A stretch of 64,000 nucleotides of DNA from Chitinophaga niabensis (lineage in GTDB: Bacteria > Bacteroidota > Bacteroidia > Chitinophagales > Chitinophagaceae): contig NZ_FSRA01000002.1 of the NCBI RefSeq assembly GCF_900129465.1, positions 1,116,001 to 1,180,000 of the forward strand. Direction: 5' to 3'. The first letter of the stretch is position 1; each line of letters starts with the position of its first letter. The notes below the pieces were generated by a model. It searched no databases and had not been told where the DNA came from. It saw nothing but the letters and a program-made list of their open reading frames with translations. Of the stretch, positions 42,252 through 51,681 are shown piece after piece. The position numbers and the translations under genes were made by a program.

Positions 42252-44099
42252 ATGAGTGACGCGATAAAGCATGAATGCGGTTTAGCATTCATAAGATTAA
42301 GAAAACCATTCAGTTACTACCAGCAAAAGCACGGAACGGTTTTCTACGGATTGAATAAGCTGTATCTCCTCATGGAAAAACAGCACAACCGTGGTCAGGA
42401 CGGCGCAGGAGTAGCCGCAGTAAAATTGCACACGGAACCGGGCGTCCCCTTCATGCACAGGATCCGTAGTAGTGAACCCCAACCCATCGGCGACGTCTTC
42501 GCCAAGATCAGAGAAGAAATTGCAGAAATAGAAAAATACCAGCCGGAGATCACCAAATACCCCGGTCTCCTGAAAGGCCACATGCGCTTCCTGGGAGAAC
42601 TGCTGTTAGGGCATCTCCGTTATGCTACACAAGGAAAGAATAACGTTGAGTTATGCCATCCCTTTGTTCGCTACAACACCATTCCCGCCCGCAACCTTAC
42701 CATGGCAGGCAACTTCAACCTGGTGAATGTGGACGAACTCTTCAACTTTGTAAAAGTATCACCCGGCGAAACCCATAAGAACAGTGATCTCGCCGCCATG
42801 CTGGAAGTAGTACACCACTTCCTCGCCAAAGAAGATGAAGTACGCCAGAACGGCCTGGATGTTAAATCCATCCTCCAGCAGGCATTCTCCATGTTCGATG
42901 GTGGTTACCACGTCTGCGGCCTGATCGGTTCCGGCGATTCCTTTGTGATCCGCGACCCTCATGGTATCCGTCCTTCTTATTACTATATCAACGATGAAGT
43001 GATCGTAGCTGCTTCCGAAAGGGCCGCTATCCGTACTGCTTTTAACGTTGGGGAGAATGAGGTAATGGAACTGATGCCGGGTACTGCACTCATCGTGAAA
43101 GAGAACGGAGATTATTCTATTGAACAGATCATTCCTGCTAAAGAACGCCGCGCCTGTAGCTTTGAGCGCATCTACTTCTCCCGCGGGAACGACGAAAAGA
43201 TCTATAAAGAACGTTCAGCACTCGGGTATCATTTATCCGAAACTGTGCTGAAAGCAATTGATAACGACCTGCGTAACACTATCTTCTCTTTCATTCCCAA
43301 TACGGCAGAGGTAGCCTTTTATGGCCTGATCAAAGGCCTGGAAGATTACCTGAACCGCATCAAGGTAGAAAGGATCATGTCCTGGGGTAAGGATTTCGAT
43401 GAAGAGAAGCTCCAGGAAATGGTGAACCGCAGGATCAGGATAGATAAGATTGCCATCAAGGATGTGAAGATGCGCACCTTCATTACAGAAGATGCCAGCA
43501 GGAATGAAATGGTGCAGCACGTGTACGATATCACGTATGGTACCGTTAAACCAGGCACGGATACCCTTGTTGTAATAGACGACTCTATTGTCAGAGGAAC
43601 CACCCTGCGGGAAAGCATCATCAAAATGCTGGACCGCCTTGGCCCGAAAAGGATCATTATCATGAGCTCTGCCCCACAGATCCGTTATCCGGACTGTTAC
43701 GGTATAGATATGAGTAAGATGGGTGAGTTTGTGGCCTTCCAGGCAGCCATCGCACTGATCAGGGAACAGGGCAAGGATTATATCCTGCAGGAAGCCTACG
43801 GTCTCTGTAAAGAACTGGAGCGTACCAATACCCTCCATGCACAGAATGTGGTGAAGAATGTCTACAAAGCGTTCACACCGGAAGAGATCTCTAAAAAGAT
43901 TGCACAGATCATTACACCAGCCGGTATCTCTGCTAATGTGGAAGTGATCTACCAGAATATTGAAAGCTTGCATGCCAGCTGCCCCAATAACCTTGGGGAC
44001 TGGTACTTCACCGGTAACTACCCTACTCCCGGTGGTAACCGCGTAGTGAATAAATCCTTTATGAACTACATGGAAGGCAAGAACGAAAGAGGTTACTAA
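42252..44099 (+). CDS. Enlarged amidophosphoribosyltransferase-like protein (PurF paralogue)
   Basis: 615 residues, longer than ordinary PurF (about 470-510). The N-terminal nucleophile amidotransferase part begins MSDAIKHE-CGLAF, with Cys 9 as the likely nucleophile after propeptide removal, and has HNRGQDGAGV, GHLRYATQG, AGNFNLVN and the DGGYHVCGLIG region. The phosphoribosyltransferase part carries the PRPP loop TLVVIDDSIVRGTTLRESI, and the end has GDWYFTGNYPTPGG. Extra residues lie between the early conserved blocks (about 20-45 and 60-105). It could be the purine-pathway enzyme or a Bacteroidota-specific paralogue. Start at 42252 is set by the Cys distance. Confidence 0.85.
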   Translation: MSDAIKHECGLAFIRLRKPFSYYQQKHGTVFYGLNKLYLLMEKQHNRGQDGAGVAAVKLHTEPGVPFMHRIRSSEPQPIGDVFAKIREEIAEIEKYQPEITKYPGLLKGHMRFLGELLLGHLRYATQGKNNVELCHPFVRYNTIPARNLTMAGNFNLVNVDELFNFVKVSPGETHKNSDLAAMLEVVHHFLAKEDEVRQNGLDVKSILQQAFSMFDGGYHVCGLIGSGDSFVIRDPHGIRPSYYYINDEVIVAASERAAIRTAFNVGENEVMELMPGTALIVKENGDYSIEQIIPAKERRACSFERIYFSRGNDEKIYKERSALGYHLSETVLKAIDNDLRNTIFSFIPNTAEVAFYGLIKGLEDYLNRIKVERIMSWGKDFDEEKLQEMVNRRIRIDKIAIKDVKMRTFITEDASRNEMVQHVYDITYGTVKPGTDTLVVIDDSIVRGTTLRESIIKMLDRLGPKRIIIMSSAPQIRYPDCYGIDMSKMGEFVAFQAAIALIREQGKDYILQEAYGLCKELERTNTLHAQNVVKNVYKAFTPEEISKKIAQIITPAGISANVEVIYQNIESLHASCPNNLGDWYFTGNYPTPGGNRVVNKSFMNYMEGKNERGY

Positions 44100-44254
44100 G
44101 TGGTATGGGGAATATGTTGTCAATAATATATTCCCCGGCCAATTATGTTAATTTTATCTTAATTCCCGCCCCAAACTTCCCCTCCATAGCATTACACATT
44201 AACTTACAGTAAAAACCCGTATTTTCGATAAGTGTTTGTACTCAATGGTTTACA

Positions 44255-44764
44255 ATGTGTATGAAAACATTGTTGCTTATCCGTCACGCAAAATCAAGCT
44301 GGAACGATCCGGACATGGATGATTTTGACCGCCCGCTTAACAAACGGGGAAAACTGAATGCTCCTGAAATGGCAACAAGGCTACTCACCAGGGGAACAGT
44401 TCCGGAATTGATCATTTCCAGCCCGGCCAAACGTGCCCGCGCTACTGCCCGTATCATGGCCAAGGAATGGAAATATCCAAAAGAGGCTATTTTACTGGAG
44501 GAGGAACTGTATCTCTGTTATGCCTCCACTTTCCTTAAAGTGATCACTAAAATTGATGACGATTTTAAAGCAGTGGCCATTTTTGCCCATAACCCCGGGA
44601 TCACTGATTTTGCCAATTACCTCACGGAAGAGATCCGCATCGATAATGTTCCCACCACCGGCATCTTTGGTATAGAAGCCGAAACCGATCACTGGGAGGA
44701 TTTTGACCGCGCAAAGAAACGTTTCCTTTTCTTCGATTATCCAAAGAGTGAAGGCCTCGTATAG
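44255..44764 (+). CDS. sixA: SixA-type histidine phosphatase
   Basis: 169 residues of the histidine phosphatase (phosphoglycerate mutase-like) superfamily: LLIRHAKSSWNDP carries the catalytic His, SSPAKRARATARIMA the second Arg, and FAHNPGITDFANYL the second His. SixA removes phosphate from phosphohistidine of phosphotransfer proteins; the substrate here is unknown. The in-frame ATG two codons later (44261) may be the true start. Confidence 0.88.
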   Translation: MCMKTLLLIRHAKSSWNDPDMDDFDRPLNKRGKLNAPEMATRLLTRGTVPELIISSPAKRARATARIMAKEWKYPKEAILLEEELYLCYASTFLKVITKIDDDFKAVAIFAHNPGITDFANYLTEEIRIDNVPTTGIFGIEAETDHWEDFDRAKKRFLFFDYPKSEGLV

Positions 44765-44812
44765 TATTTGGGAATATTTAAGTAGCTTGGTGCACGATAG
44801 CTTATCAAAAGT

Positions 44813-45145
44813 ATGGACGAAGAAAAATTAGCACGCAGGATTGATCGGTTCATGATCATTTATGTATTAGCAGGTTCTATGCTAATGCTGTTCCAGATCC
44901 TAGGATTTTACTTTAGCAGGCAAACGGAAACCGGCAGAACAATAGCCGGGAAGTGGCCTGGCATCCTGAATAAGGTTACCCAGGTAGTTTTTGCTGTGAA
45001 CCTGATGAATGTTATTACCGTAGTGGTCTTTGCGTTCTTATTGATCGCATACAGGAAAACCATCCGCGTTGGCATTATCGGGTTACTGGCAACGGGTTTG
45101 TTTGTGTTCTATGTTTACCTGAGCCTGCGGGCAACGATCCTGTAG
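44813..45145 (+). CDS. Small three-helix membrane protein
   Basis: 110 residues with three TM segments (about 14-34, 55-77, 84-107) and a charged N-terminus (MDEEKLARRIDR). No family recognised. 48 bp after the SixA gene, convergent with the thioesterase gene 4 bp away. Confidence 0.72.
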   Translation: MDEEKLARRIDRFMIIYVLAGSMLMLFQILGFYFSRQTETGRTIAGKWPGILNKVTQVVFAVNLMNVITVVVFAFLLIAYRKTIRVGIIGLLATGLFVFYVYLSLRATIL

Positions 45146-45149
45146 TTGA

Positions 45150-45536
45150 TCAGGCATCGATGGGTACAGGGCGTTTGTATTCATCAATGGCCACAAAGGT
45201 GAATGTACCACTGATCGCTTTATACCTTTCTTCTGAATACATTTCCTCCACAAAAATTTCTACCGACACTTTAAGGCTGGTGTTCCCGGTGTGGATCACT
45301 TTACCGATCAGTTCCACAATGGTTCCGCCGGGAATGGGTTTATTAAAATCGATCTTGTCTGAAGACACGGTGACCATGCGTTTGCGGGAATAACGGGTAG
45401 CGGTGATAAAGGCTACTTCGTCCATCAGCTGCATGGCGGTACCGCCGAAAAGGGTATCGTAATGATTGGTGGTGTTGGGGAATACGGCTTTGAAAATGCG
45501 TGTTTCCGAGGATAATATCTTTTGTTCGTTGCTCAT
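45150..45536 (-). CDS. Acyl-CoA thioesterase (hotdog fold, YciA/BACH type)
   Basis: 128 residues. Hotdog-fold signature FPNTTNHYDTLFGGTAMQLMDEVAFITATRYSRKRMVTVSSDKIDFNKPIPGG, with the catalytic Asn/Asp region of the acyl-CoA hydrolase type, and VSVEIFVEEMYSEERYKAISGTFTFVAID. It hydrolyses acyl-CoA esters in the cytoplasm. Its ATG overlaps the stop of the upstream gene (ATGA), showing translational coupling. Confidence 0.9.
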   Translation of the reverse strand: MSNEQKILSSETRIFKAVFPNTTNHYDTLFGGTAMQLMDEVAFITATRYSRKRMVTVSSDKIDFNKPIPGGTIVELIGKVIHTGNTSLKVSVEIFVEEMYSEERYKAISGTFTFVAIDEYKRPVPIDA

Positions 45537-46432
45537 CTGTTTGATTTTACTTCTACGGTCCATTCAGGGCCGCTGGCTACCTTATGCTGCGCTGCAAAGT
45601 TGCCGTAATTAATGGCGAAGGAAAGGTTCATCAGGCTGTTCTGATAGGCCAGCGGTAAACCTTCTTTTACAGCAGCAAAGGTAGTGACATATGGCATAAC
45701 CCCTGCAAACACCAGCTTTTTATTATGCAGGATGCGAATGTTTAGCTGATCGCTATATTTCAGGTTCAGTTTGGCCAGTGTGGCGGCGTCGATATTGGTC
45801 CATACGTTGCCGTATTGGATATCCAGGATAGGAATATTACCATAGATAGTGCCTTCCCTGAATTCAGCCTGCTGATAAGGAATGTTTACAACTGCATTGG
45901 GTAAGGCAGGGCCAACGGAATCAAAGGGGATCACGCCCGCTGCAAGCCTTGCTCCCGTATAGGCGTATACGTCACGGCCATGAAAGGTATAAGATGCTGA
46001 AGAGCCCGGCAGCCGGTTGCGCTTTTCATCTATCTCCCTCACCGCTTTGATACCCAGGTGTCTGGCGATCAGGGTAAGTGTTCCATTATCCGGCGTTACA
46101 AAATAATGCCCGCTGTTGGTTTGCAGCACAACTGATTTTCTTTCAGAGCCTACGCCGGGATCTACTACGGATACGAATACTGTGCCGGCGGGCCAGTAAG
46201 GAGCTGTTTGTTCCAGGCGGTATGCAGCTTCCCAGATGTTGTAAGCCGGAATTTCGTGGGTAAGGTCAAAGATCTTCAGATCGTTGGATACGCCGAAGGC
46301 TACTCCCTTCATGGCGGACACAGCGCCATCTTTCAGGCCGAAATCTGTTTGGAGAACAAGGGCTTTGGATTGAGCGGAAGTGGCGTTATAACATATCGTT
46401 AGCGCCAGCAGGAGTACATGCAATGGTTTCAT
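45533..46432 (-). CDS. Secreted SAM hydroxide adenosyltransferase homologue
   Basis: 299 residues. Signal peptide (MKPLHVLLLALTICYNATSAQS), then the DUF62/SAM-dependent chlorinase-fluorinase fold: LQTDFGLKDGAVSAMKGVA, IFDLTHEIPAYNIWEAAYRL, GTVFVSVVDPGVGSERK, FVTPDNGTLTL, YTFHGRDVYAYTGARLAAG. Known members split S-adenosylmethionine with water or halide in the cytoplasm. A secretion signal is therefore odd for a SAM enzyme. Coupled by ATGA overlap to a thioesterase gene downstream. Confidence 0.87.
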   Translation of the reverse strand: MKPLHVLLLALTICYNATSAQSKALVLQTDFGLKDGAVSAMKGVAFGVSNDLKIFDLTHEIPAYNIWEAAYRLEQTAPYWPAGTVFVSVVDPGVGSERKSVVLQTNSGHYFVTPDNGTLTLIARHLGIKAVREIDEKRNRLPGSSASYTFHGRDVYAYTGARLAAGVIPFDSVGPALPNAVVNIPYQQAEFREGTIYGNIPILDIQYGNVWTNIDAATLAKLNLKYSDQLNIRILHNKKLVFAGVMPYVTTFAAVKEGLPLAYQNSLMNLSFAINYGNFAAQHKVASGPEWTVEVKSNR

Positions 46433-46488
46433 GTAATAAAATTAAGGAAACTTTCAGATTGGGGCCATCCCCGGATTGCGGGATATGT

Positions 46489-47037
46489 TTAATCCATTTC
46501 CTTCCGCAACACCTGCAACGCATTATGCAATGTATTATAGATCGTTCGTTCAGTCAGCCCTGTTACTTCGGCCATCTCTTTGAATCCCCTTCCTTCATAA
46601 AACCTCATCTGCACCAATTGCATCTGCCGCCCGGATAATTGTTTCATAGCTACCTGGAGCTTTGCTTTCAGTCCTTCGTCTGTTTGGAGGGCAATGAGCA
46701 TCTCTTCATAAGAGGACTGCGTTAACTCCATATGCACTGCTTCATCGAACAACACCACTTTGGCGCCATTGGAGGCTTTATAGAGGAGGCGTTTGAAGAT
46801 GGTGATCACATATTGCTGGATGTTCTGTACTTCCTTCAGGCGTTCCCTGATCTTCCATAATTCCAGGAAAAGCTCATTGATACATCCCTGTACAAGGTCC
46901 ACATCGCGGTAAAGGGCAACGCCCAGCCTGAAAAGGTCGTCATAGAAAAGATCAAAGCACTCGTAAAGGCCCTCACGGTCCCCTCCGGCAAGCAGGTGCC
47001 AATTCTTTTCAATTTTTGACGTACGAAGCTGGTTCAT
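46489..47037 (-). CDS. ECF RNA polymerase sigma factor (FecI-like)
   Basis: 182 residues: sigma region 2 (about 20-90: GLYECFDLFYDDLFRLGVALYRDVDLVQGCINELFLELWKIRERL) and region 4 (about 125-180: AMKQLSGRQMQLVQMRFYEGRGFKEMAEVTGLTERTIYNTLHNALQVLRKEM). It should direct transcription of the SusCD operon under control of the FecR anti-sigma, encoded divergently. ATG at 47037 is chosen; an upstream extension has no sigma-like sequence. Confidence 0.92.
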   Translation of the reverse strand: MNQLRTSKIEKNWHLLAGGDREGLYECFDLFYDDLFRLGVALYRDVDLVQGCINELFLELWKIRERLKEVQNIQQYVITIFKRLLYKASNGAKVVLFDEAVHMELTQSSYEEMLIALQTDEGLKAKLQVAMKQLSGRQMQLVQMRFYEGRGFKEMAEVTGLTERTIYNTLHNALQVLRKEMD

Positions 47038-47151
47038 CGGGTGATGAATACTTAATTTTTGGTTGACATGGGTAAAGTAAAATATTTTTTTGAATTCATT
47101 GGTAAAAACGAAAGCTTTCTCACACTTGTATAGTATCAACCAATATAGTAT

Positions 47152-48141
47152 ATGCTGCATTCGCATTCTACCGCAGAAGAATTACTGCTGATCGATTCAT
47201 TCCTCCACTACTGTAAAGGTACTCCGGAAGACGATGTACTATACTGGGAGCAGATGCTCCTGGAGCATCCGCAATTGTTACCTGAAGTGGAAAGAGCCCG
47301 CGAATTATACCTCACCATGCAAGGATATCCCCCTATTTCCCTGAAGACCGCAGCCCTTCAAAGATTGAAGGACAGTCTTGATGCCCAGGAAGTTACCACA
47401 CCTGTACGCAGGCTTTCCTATAAATGGATCGCCGCCGCCAGTGTTGTGGCCATTGCCCTGGCTTCTTTCCTGGTGTTTAATAATAAGAAAGAAAAAAGCA
47501 TCCATTATACACCACTTGCAGCAACAGGACTGCAAGACCGAACCCGCCTTACCCTCCCCGATGGCTCCTCCGTTCTCCTCAGCACTGCCAGCAGGTTGCA
47601 GTTGAGCGACAACTTCAATAAAGGAGACCGTTCTGTATACCTGGACGGGGAAGCTTACTTCGACGTAAGATCAAATGCCAGCCTTCCTTTTACCGTGATC
47701 ACCAGCAAAACCGCTACCACTGTATTAGGTACAGCATTCAAAGTACGCAGTTACCCCGCAGACCACCATGCACAGATCATGCTGGCATCTGGTAAAGTGA
47801 GAGTGGAGGCGCAATCTAAAACGATGGAATTAACCCCGGGAGAGGAAGCGATCTGTGAAGATGGCGCAGGAATTAAAAAAACTAACTATCAGCCTGAGAA
47901 TATGCAACGATGGATCCAGCGGAAAGTTGAGTTTGTAAACGCAGACCTGGATCAGATATCAAAGACCCTCGAAGAATACTATGGAGTAAAGGTGAAACTG
48001 GAGAAACGCCCCACCGGAAAGGCCGTAAGGTTCACCGGTGTATTTAACAACCAACAACTGAATGTAGTACTGGACGCAATCAGCTTTACCAATGAGTTCA
48101 CTTACCGCCTCGAAAACAATGAGGTAGTGATCCGCTTTTAA
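47152..48141 (+). CDS. FecR-family anti-sigma factor
   Basis: 329 residues. Cytoplasmic N-terminal sigma-binding domain (1-85), one TM helix (about 86-107, WIAAASVVAIALASFLVF), periplasmic FecR domain (TRLTLPDGSSVLLSTASRLQL, YLDGEAYFDVRSNASLPFTV, LGTAFKVRSY), and a DUF4974-type C-terminal STN-like domain (RKVEFVNADLDQISKTLEEYYGVKVKLEKR). It relays binding of ligand by the SusC N-terminal domain to the sigma factor. It is divergent from the sigma gene, 114 bp between starts. Confidence 0.95.
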   Translation: MLHSHSTAEELLLIDSFLHYCKGTPEDDVLYWEQMLLEHPQLLPEVERARELYLTMQGYPPISLKTAALQRLKDSLDAQEVTTPVRRLSYKWIAAASVVAIALASFLVFNNKKEKSIHYTPLAATGLQDRTRLTLPDGSSVLLSTASRLQLSDNFNKGDRSVYLDGEAYFDVRSNASLPFTVITSKTATTVLGTAFKVRSYPADHHAQIMLASGKVRVEAQSKTMELTPGEEAICEDGAGIKKTNYQPENMQRWIQRKVEFVNADLDQISKTLEEYYGVKVKLEKRPTGKAVRFTGVFNNQQLNVVLDAISFTNEFTYRLENNEVVIRF

Positions 48142-48179
48142 GACAGGACGCAATTTTTGGTTACCTAAAACCTATATAC

Positions 48180-51100
48180 ATGACTAAAACGTTACCACGT
48201 TCATGTATGATGTTTGCTATGCTATTGCTATGGCAGACCATCACTACATTTGCCTATGGGCAGCAAAAAAAGTATTCTTTCAACTGGGAAAATGTAGCGC
48301 TTTCAAGTGTGTTCAAACAAATTGAACAGGCCGCGAATGTTCGTTTTTCCTACAATCCCTCCGGCATTAAAGAGAACACCTCTATTCATTTACGAATAGA
48401 CAGTCAGCAACTGGATGCAGTTGTTGCACGGCTTTGCCAGGCCATTAATTCCAATTACAGGATCACAGATAACATTGTGATGATCCGCCCCACAAGTGGC
48501 CCCACGGAAGTAGCCACCCATCCGCTGCAAGGGAGAGTGGTCAATGAAAAAGGGGAAGCACTGCCAGGCGTAACCGTACACAACCTGCGTCTCAAAAAAG
48601 CAGTGCATACAGTAGACAATGGAACGTACACCATTGAAGCCAACCAGGGAGACCGCATTGAATTCACCATGATAGGTTTTGAATCCCTGGTTCGTATAGC
48701 GGGTGCTGAAGGCAGTGTATTAAATATCACCCTGAAAGAAAAAGTGACGGAACTGGGTGCTGTAGTGGTAACGGCCCTTGGTATCCGCAGAGAGGCACGT
48801 GCTTTAGGTTATGCACATGCAGAGGTTTCAGGTGACGATATGAAGAGAGCACGCGAAACAAATGTGATCAATTCACTGGCCGGTAAAGTACCAGGTCTGG
48901 TGATCAACAGCACGGCTGGTGGCCCCGCTGGTTCGTCCCGTGTGATCATTCGTGGTAATACAACCATCACCGGTAATAACCAACCGCTGTATGTAGTGGA
49001 TGGTGTACCTATTGACAACTCTAACTATGGCCAGGTAGGCAGTGAAAAATATTCCAGTGGTTTTGATTTCGGAGATGCCATCTCTGCTATCAACCCGGAT
49101 GATATTGAAACCATCAGTGTACTGAAAGGCCCTTCTGCTTCTGCATTGTATGGAAGCCGCGCAGGCCACGGTGTTATCCTTATCACCACTAAAAAAGGAA
49201 CACTTAAAAAATCGCTTGGCATAGAACTGAACAGTACGGCCACAATGGAAAAACAACTGACCCGTTTTGATGATTACCAATACGAATACGGGCAGGGCAC
49301 AGGTGGTACCATCCCTCGTGATAAAGACCAGGCAAGAACTACTTTGTTCAGCAACTTCGGCGCAAGGCTGGACCCTAATCTGCCGGTAACAGGGTTCGAC
49401 GGGAAACTGCGCCCTTACGGACTGGTACGTAACAACATCGAAAACTTCTTCCGTACCGGTTCTACTTTTACAAACACCATTTCCCTTACAAGCTCAACTG
49501 ATAACACGGCCTTTCGTCTGTCTTTGTCCGACCTGCGTAATAACGACATTGTTCCCAATAGCGACATGAACCGCAACACGGTTAACTTTTCCAGCAATTC
49601 AAAGTTCGGCAAGAAACTTACCGTGGATGCCAAAGTGATGTACATGCGGGAAAAAGTGAATAACCGCCCGGCTTTGGGAGACGATGCCGGTAACATTGGT
49701 AACTCTTTTGTAGGCCTGGCCAATAATGTAGACCAGGAAATCTTCTCTACCGGGTATAAAAATATAAACGGGGATTATGTGGACTGGGGAGGAGGAGAAT
49801 ACCGGCTTAATCCTTACTGGGTGATCAATGAAATGCAGAACACCACTAAAAAGGACCGTGTGATCGGCAACCTGGTGGCCAATTACCAGTTCAAAGACTG
49901 GATCGGCTTACAGGGAAGGTTCTCTACAGACTTCACTTATTTCAATTACCGTAAGTTCAGTCCTCCCAGTACACCGGGATCTATTACCGGAAGATATGAA
50001 GGAGTTGATCAGAAATACCAGACCACAGAAGCAGACCTCCTGCTTACCCTCCAAAAACAATTCACGCCAAAATGGTATGCTGCTGCAAGGTTAGGTACCA
50101 GCCTTTCCCAATATTCCAAACCGGGTACCCGCCTGCTGGCTACAGATATGCAGGTGAAAGATGTGATCAGCTTTAACAGCTTCAATGATAAAGTGGTGGA
50201 AGACCTGGAATCCCGCAAACGTATCAACTCATTCTATGGCTTGTTCAGCGTGGCATATAAGAACTGGGCTTATTTAGATGCCTCCGTTCGCAGAGATGCT
50301 GCATCTACTTTACCGAAGGATGTGAACTCTTATATCTACGGTTCATTATCAGGAAGTTTTGTATTCTCAGATGCACTGAACCTGAAAGGCAAAACCCTGA
50401 GTTATGGTAAACTGCGGGCATCTATTGCAGAAGTAGGAAATGATACAGATCCTTTCATGGATGGTTTGTATTACAGCCTTGCCCCATACCCTATTAATGG
50501 CCAGGCCCTTGGAGGCGTTGATGGTAAAATAATGCCTATTACAGATCTGAAACCCACACGTACCCGTTCTTTTGAAGTGGGAACGGAAATGAAGTTCCTG
50601 AATAATAACATCGGTCTTGATGTAACCTATTATTCACAGGACTCAAGAGATCAGATCAATTACCTGCCGGCGCCTACTTCTTCAGGATTTACACAACGCC
50701 TGATCAATGCAGGTGTGATCTCCAACAGCGGATGGGAAATAGCGCTTTCCGCCACCCCTGTTAATAAAGGAGATTTTAGATGGGATATCAGTGTGAATGC
50801 CGCACGTAACAAGAACGTAGTGAAATCACTGGCAAATGGTGTTCCATTCCTTACACTCTCTGATGCCCGCTGGCTGGGTGTTTCAGTTGTAGCACAACCT
50901 AATACGCCTTATGGTGCTATCCTCGGATATGATTATCAGTATGACGCAGGAGGGAATGTGATCCTGGATTCCATAACCCTTACCCCGCTTACTACAGATA
51001 ACCGCCAGGTTTTAGGTAAAGGTACCTGGGACTGGACCGGTGGTATGACCACATCCCTCTCTTATAAGAATTTCACCTTCAACGCTATCCTGGATATTAA

Positions 51101-51653
51101 ACAGGGCGCAGATCTCTTTTCCATGACCAATCTTTTTGCGGTGATCCGTGGTAGTCATAAAACCACCCTGGAAGGCCGTCAGGAATGGATCCATTCAGAG
51201 GAAGAAAGACTGGCTGCCAATAAAACGGCAATAGAATGGAAAGAGGAGGGGAAGGTAAGAGGATATGTTCCGCAGGGCGTTGTGCCTAACGGCATGGGGC
51301 CTGATGGTAAGCAGCAGTATGTGAAAAACACGGCGGCGGTAGATCCCGGTCAATACTGGTCGCTCTTCTATAGTGATAACAAGGGTATCACCACCCCTTT
51401 CCTATATGATGCATCCTACATTAAAATGCGCGAAATGTCTTTGATGTACAGTGTGCCATCCGGTCTTTTAAAACGGATCGGTATCAATGCTTTAACGGTG
51501 GCTATTGTTAGCCGTAATCCTTTCATCCTGCATAAAAATGTGCCGAATGTAGACCCTGATTCCAACTATAATAATGGTAACGGCCAGGGGCTGGAATATG
51601 GTTCCCTGCCTTCCCGCAGAAGCTGGGGTTTGAACCTGAATGCAAGGTTCTGA
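48180..51653 (+). CDS. susC: SusC/RagA-family TonB-linked outer-membrane transporter
   Basis: 1157 residues: signal peptide (about 1-28), STN domain (about 30-100, FNWENVALSSVFKQIEQAANVRFSYN), carboxypeptidase-like domain (about 115-185, LQGRVVNEKGEALPGVTVHNL), plug (about 190-330, VVVTALGIRREARALGYA, VIIRGNTTITGNNQPLYVVDGVPIDN) and a 22-strand barrel ending WGLNLNARF. The STN domain marks it as a signal-transducing receptor working with FecR. With SusD it forms a glycan-uptake pump. Substrate unknown, though the GH18-like neighbour suggests an N-acetylglucosamine-containing glycan. Confidence 0.97.
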   Translation: MTKTLPRSCMMFAMLLLWQTITTFAYGQQKKYSFNWENVALSSVFKQIEQAANVRFSYNPSGIKENTSIHLRIDSQQLDAVVARLCQAINSNYRITDNIVMIRPTSGPTEVATHPLQGRVVNEKGEALPGVTVHNLRLKKAVHTVDNGTYTIEANQGDRIEFTMIGFESLVRIAGAEGSVLNITLKEKVTELGAVVVTALGIRREARALGYAHAEVSGDDMKRARETNVINSLAGKVPGLVINSTAGGPAGSSRVIIRGNTTITGNNQPLYVVDGVPIDNSNYGQVGSEKYSSGFDFGDAISAINPDDIETISVLKGPSASALYGSRAGHGVILITTKKGTLKKSLGIELNSTATMEKQLTRFDDYQYEYGQGTGGTIPRDKDQARTTLFSNFGARLDPNLPVTGFDGKLRPYGLVRNNIENFFRTGSTFTNTISLTSSTDNTAFRLSLSDLRNNDIVPNSDMNRNTVNFSSNSKFGKKLTVDAKVMYMREKVNNRPALGDDAGNIGNSFVGLANNVDQEIFSTGYKNINGDYVDWGGGEYRLNPYWVINEMQNTTKKDRVIGNLVANYQFKDWIGLQGRFSTDFTYFNYRKFSPPSTPGSITGRYEGVDQKYQTTEADLLLTLQKQFTPKWYAAARLGTSLSQYSKPGTRLLATDMQVKDVISFNSFNDKVVEDLESRKRINSFYGLFSVAYKNWAYLDASVRRDAASTLPKDVNSYIYGSLSGSFVFSDALNLKGKTLSYGKLRASIAEVGNDTDPFMDGLYYSLAPYPINGQALGGVDGKIMPITDLKPTRTRSFEVGTEMKFLNNNIGLDVTYYSQDSRDQINYLPAPTSSGFTQRLINAGVISNSGWEIALSATPVNKGDFRWDISVNAARNKNVVKSLANGVPFLTLSDARWLGVSVVAQPNTPYGAILGYDYQYDAGGNVILDSITLTPLTTDNRQVLGKGTWDWTGGMTTSLSYKNFTFNAILDIKQGADLFSMTNLFAVIRGSHKTTLEGRQEWIHSEEERLAANKTAIEWKEEGKVRGYVPQGVVPNGMGPDGKQQYVKNTAAVDPGQYWSLFYSDNKGITTPFLYDASYIKMREMSLMYSVPSGLLKRIGINALTVAIVSRNPFILHKNVPNVDPDSNYNNGNGQGLEYGSLPSRRSWGLNLNARF

Positions 51654-51681
51654 TAAAAGATGCCCGATTGAACAACCAAAA

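Noticed and set aside
43233..44123. Antisense frame of 296 codons opposite the PurF-like gene
   Set aside because: Shadow of a strongly conserved gene; composition rich in His and Phe without domain features.
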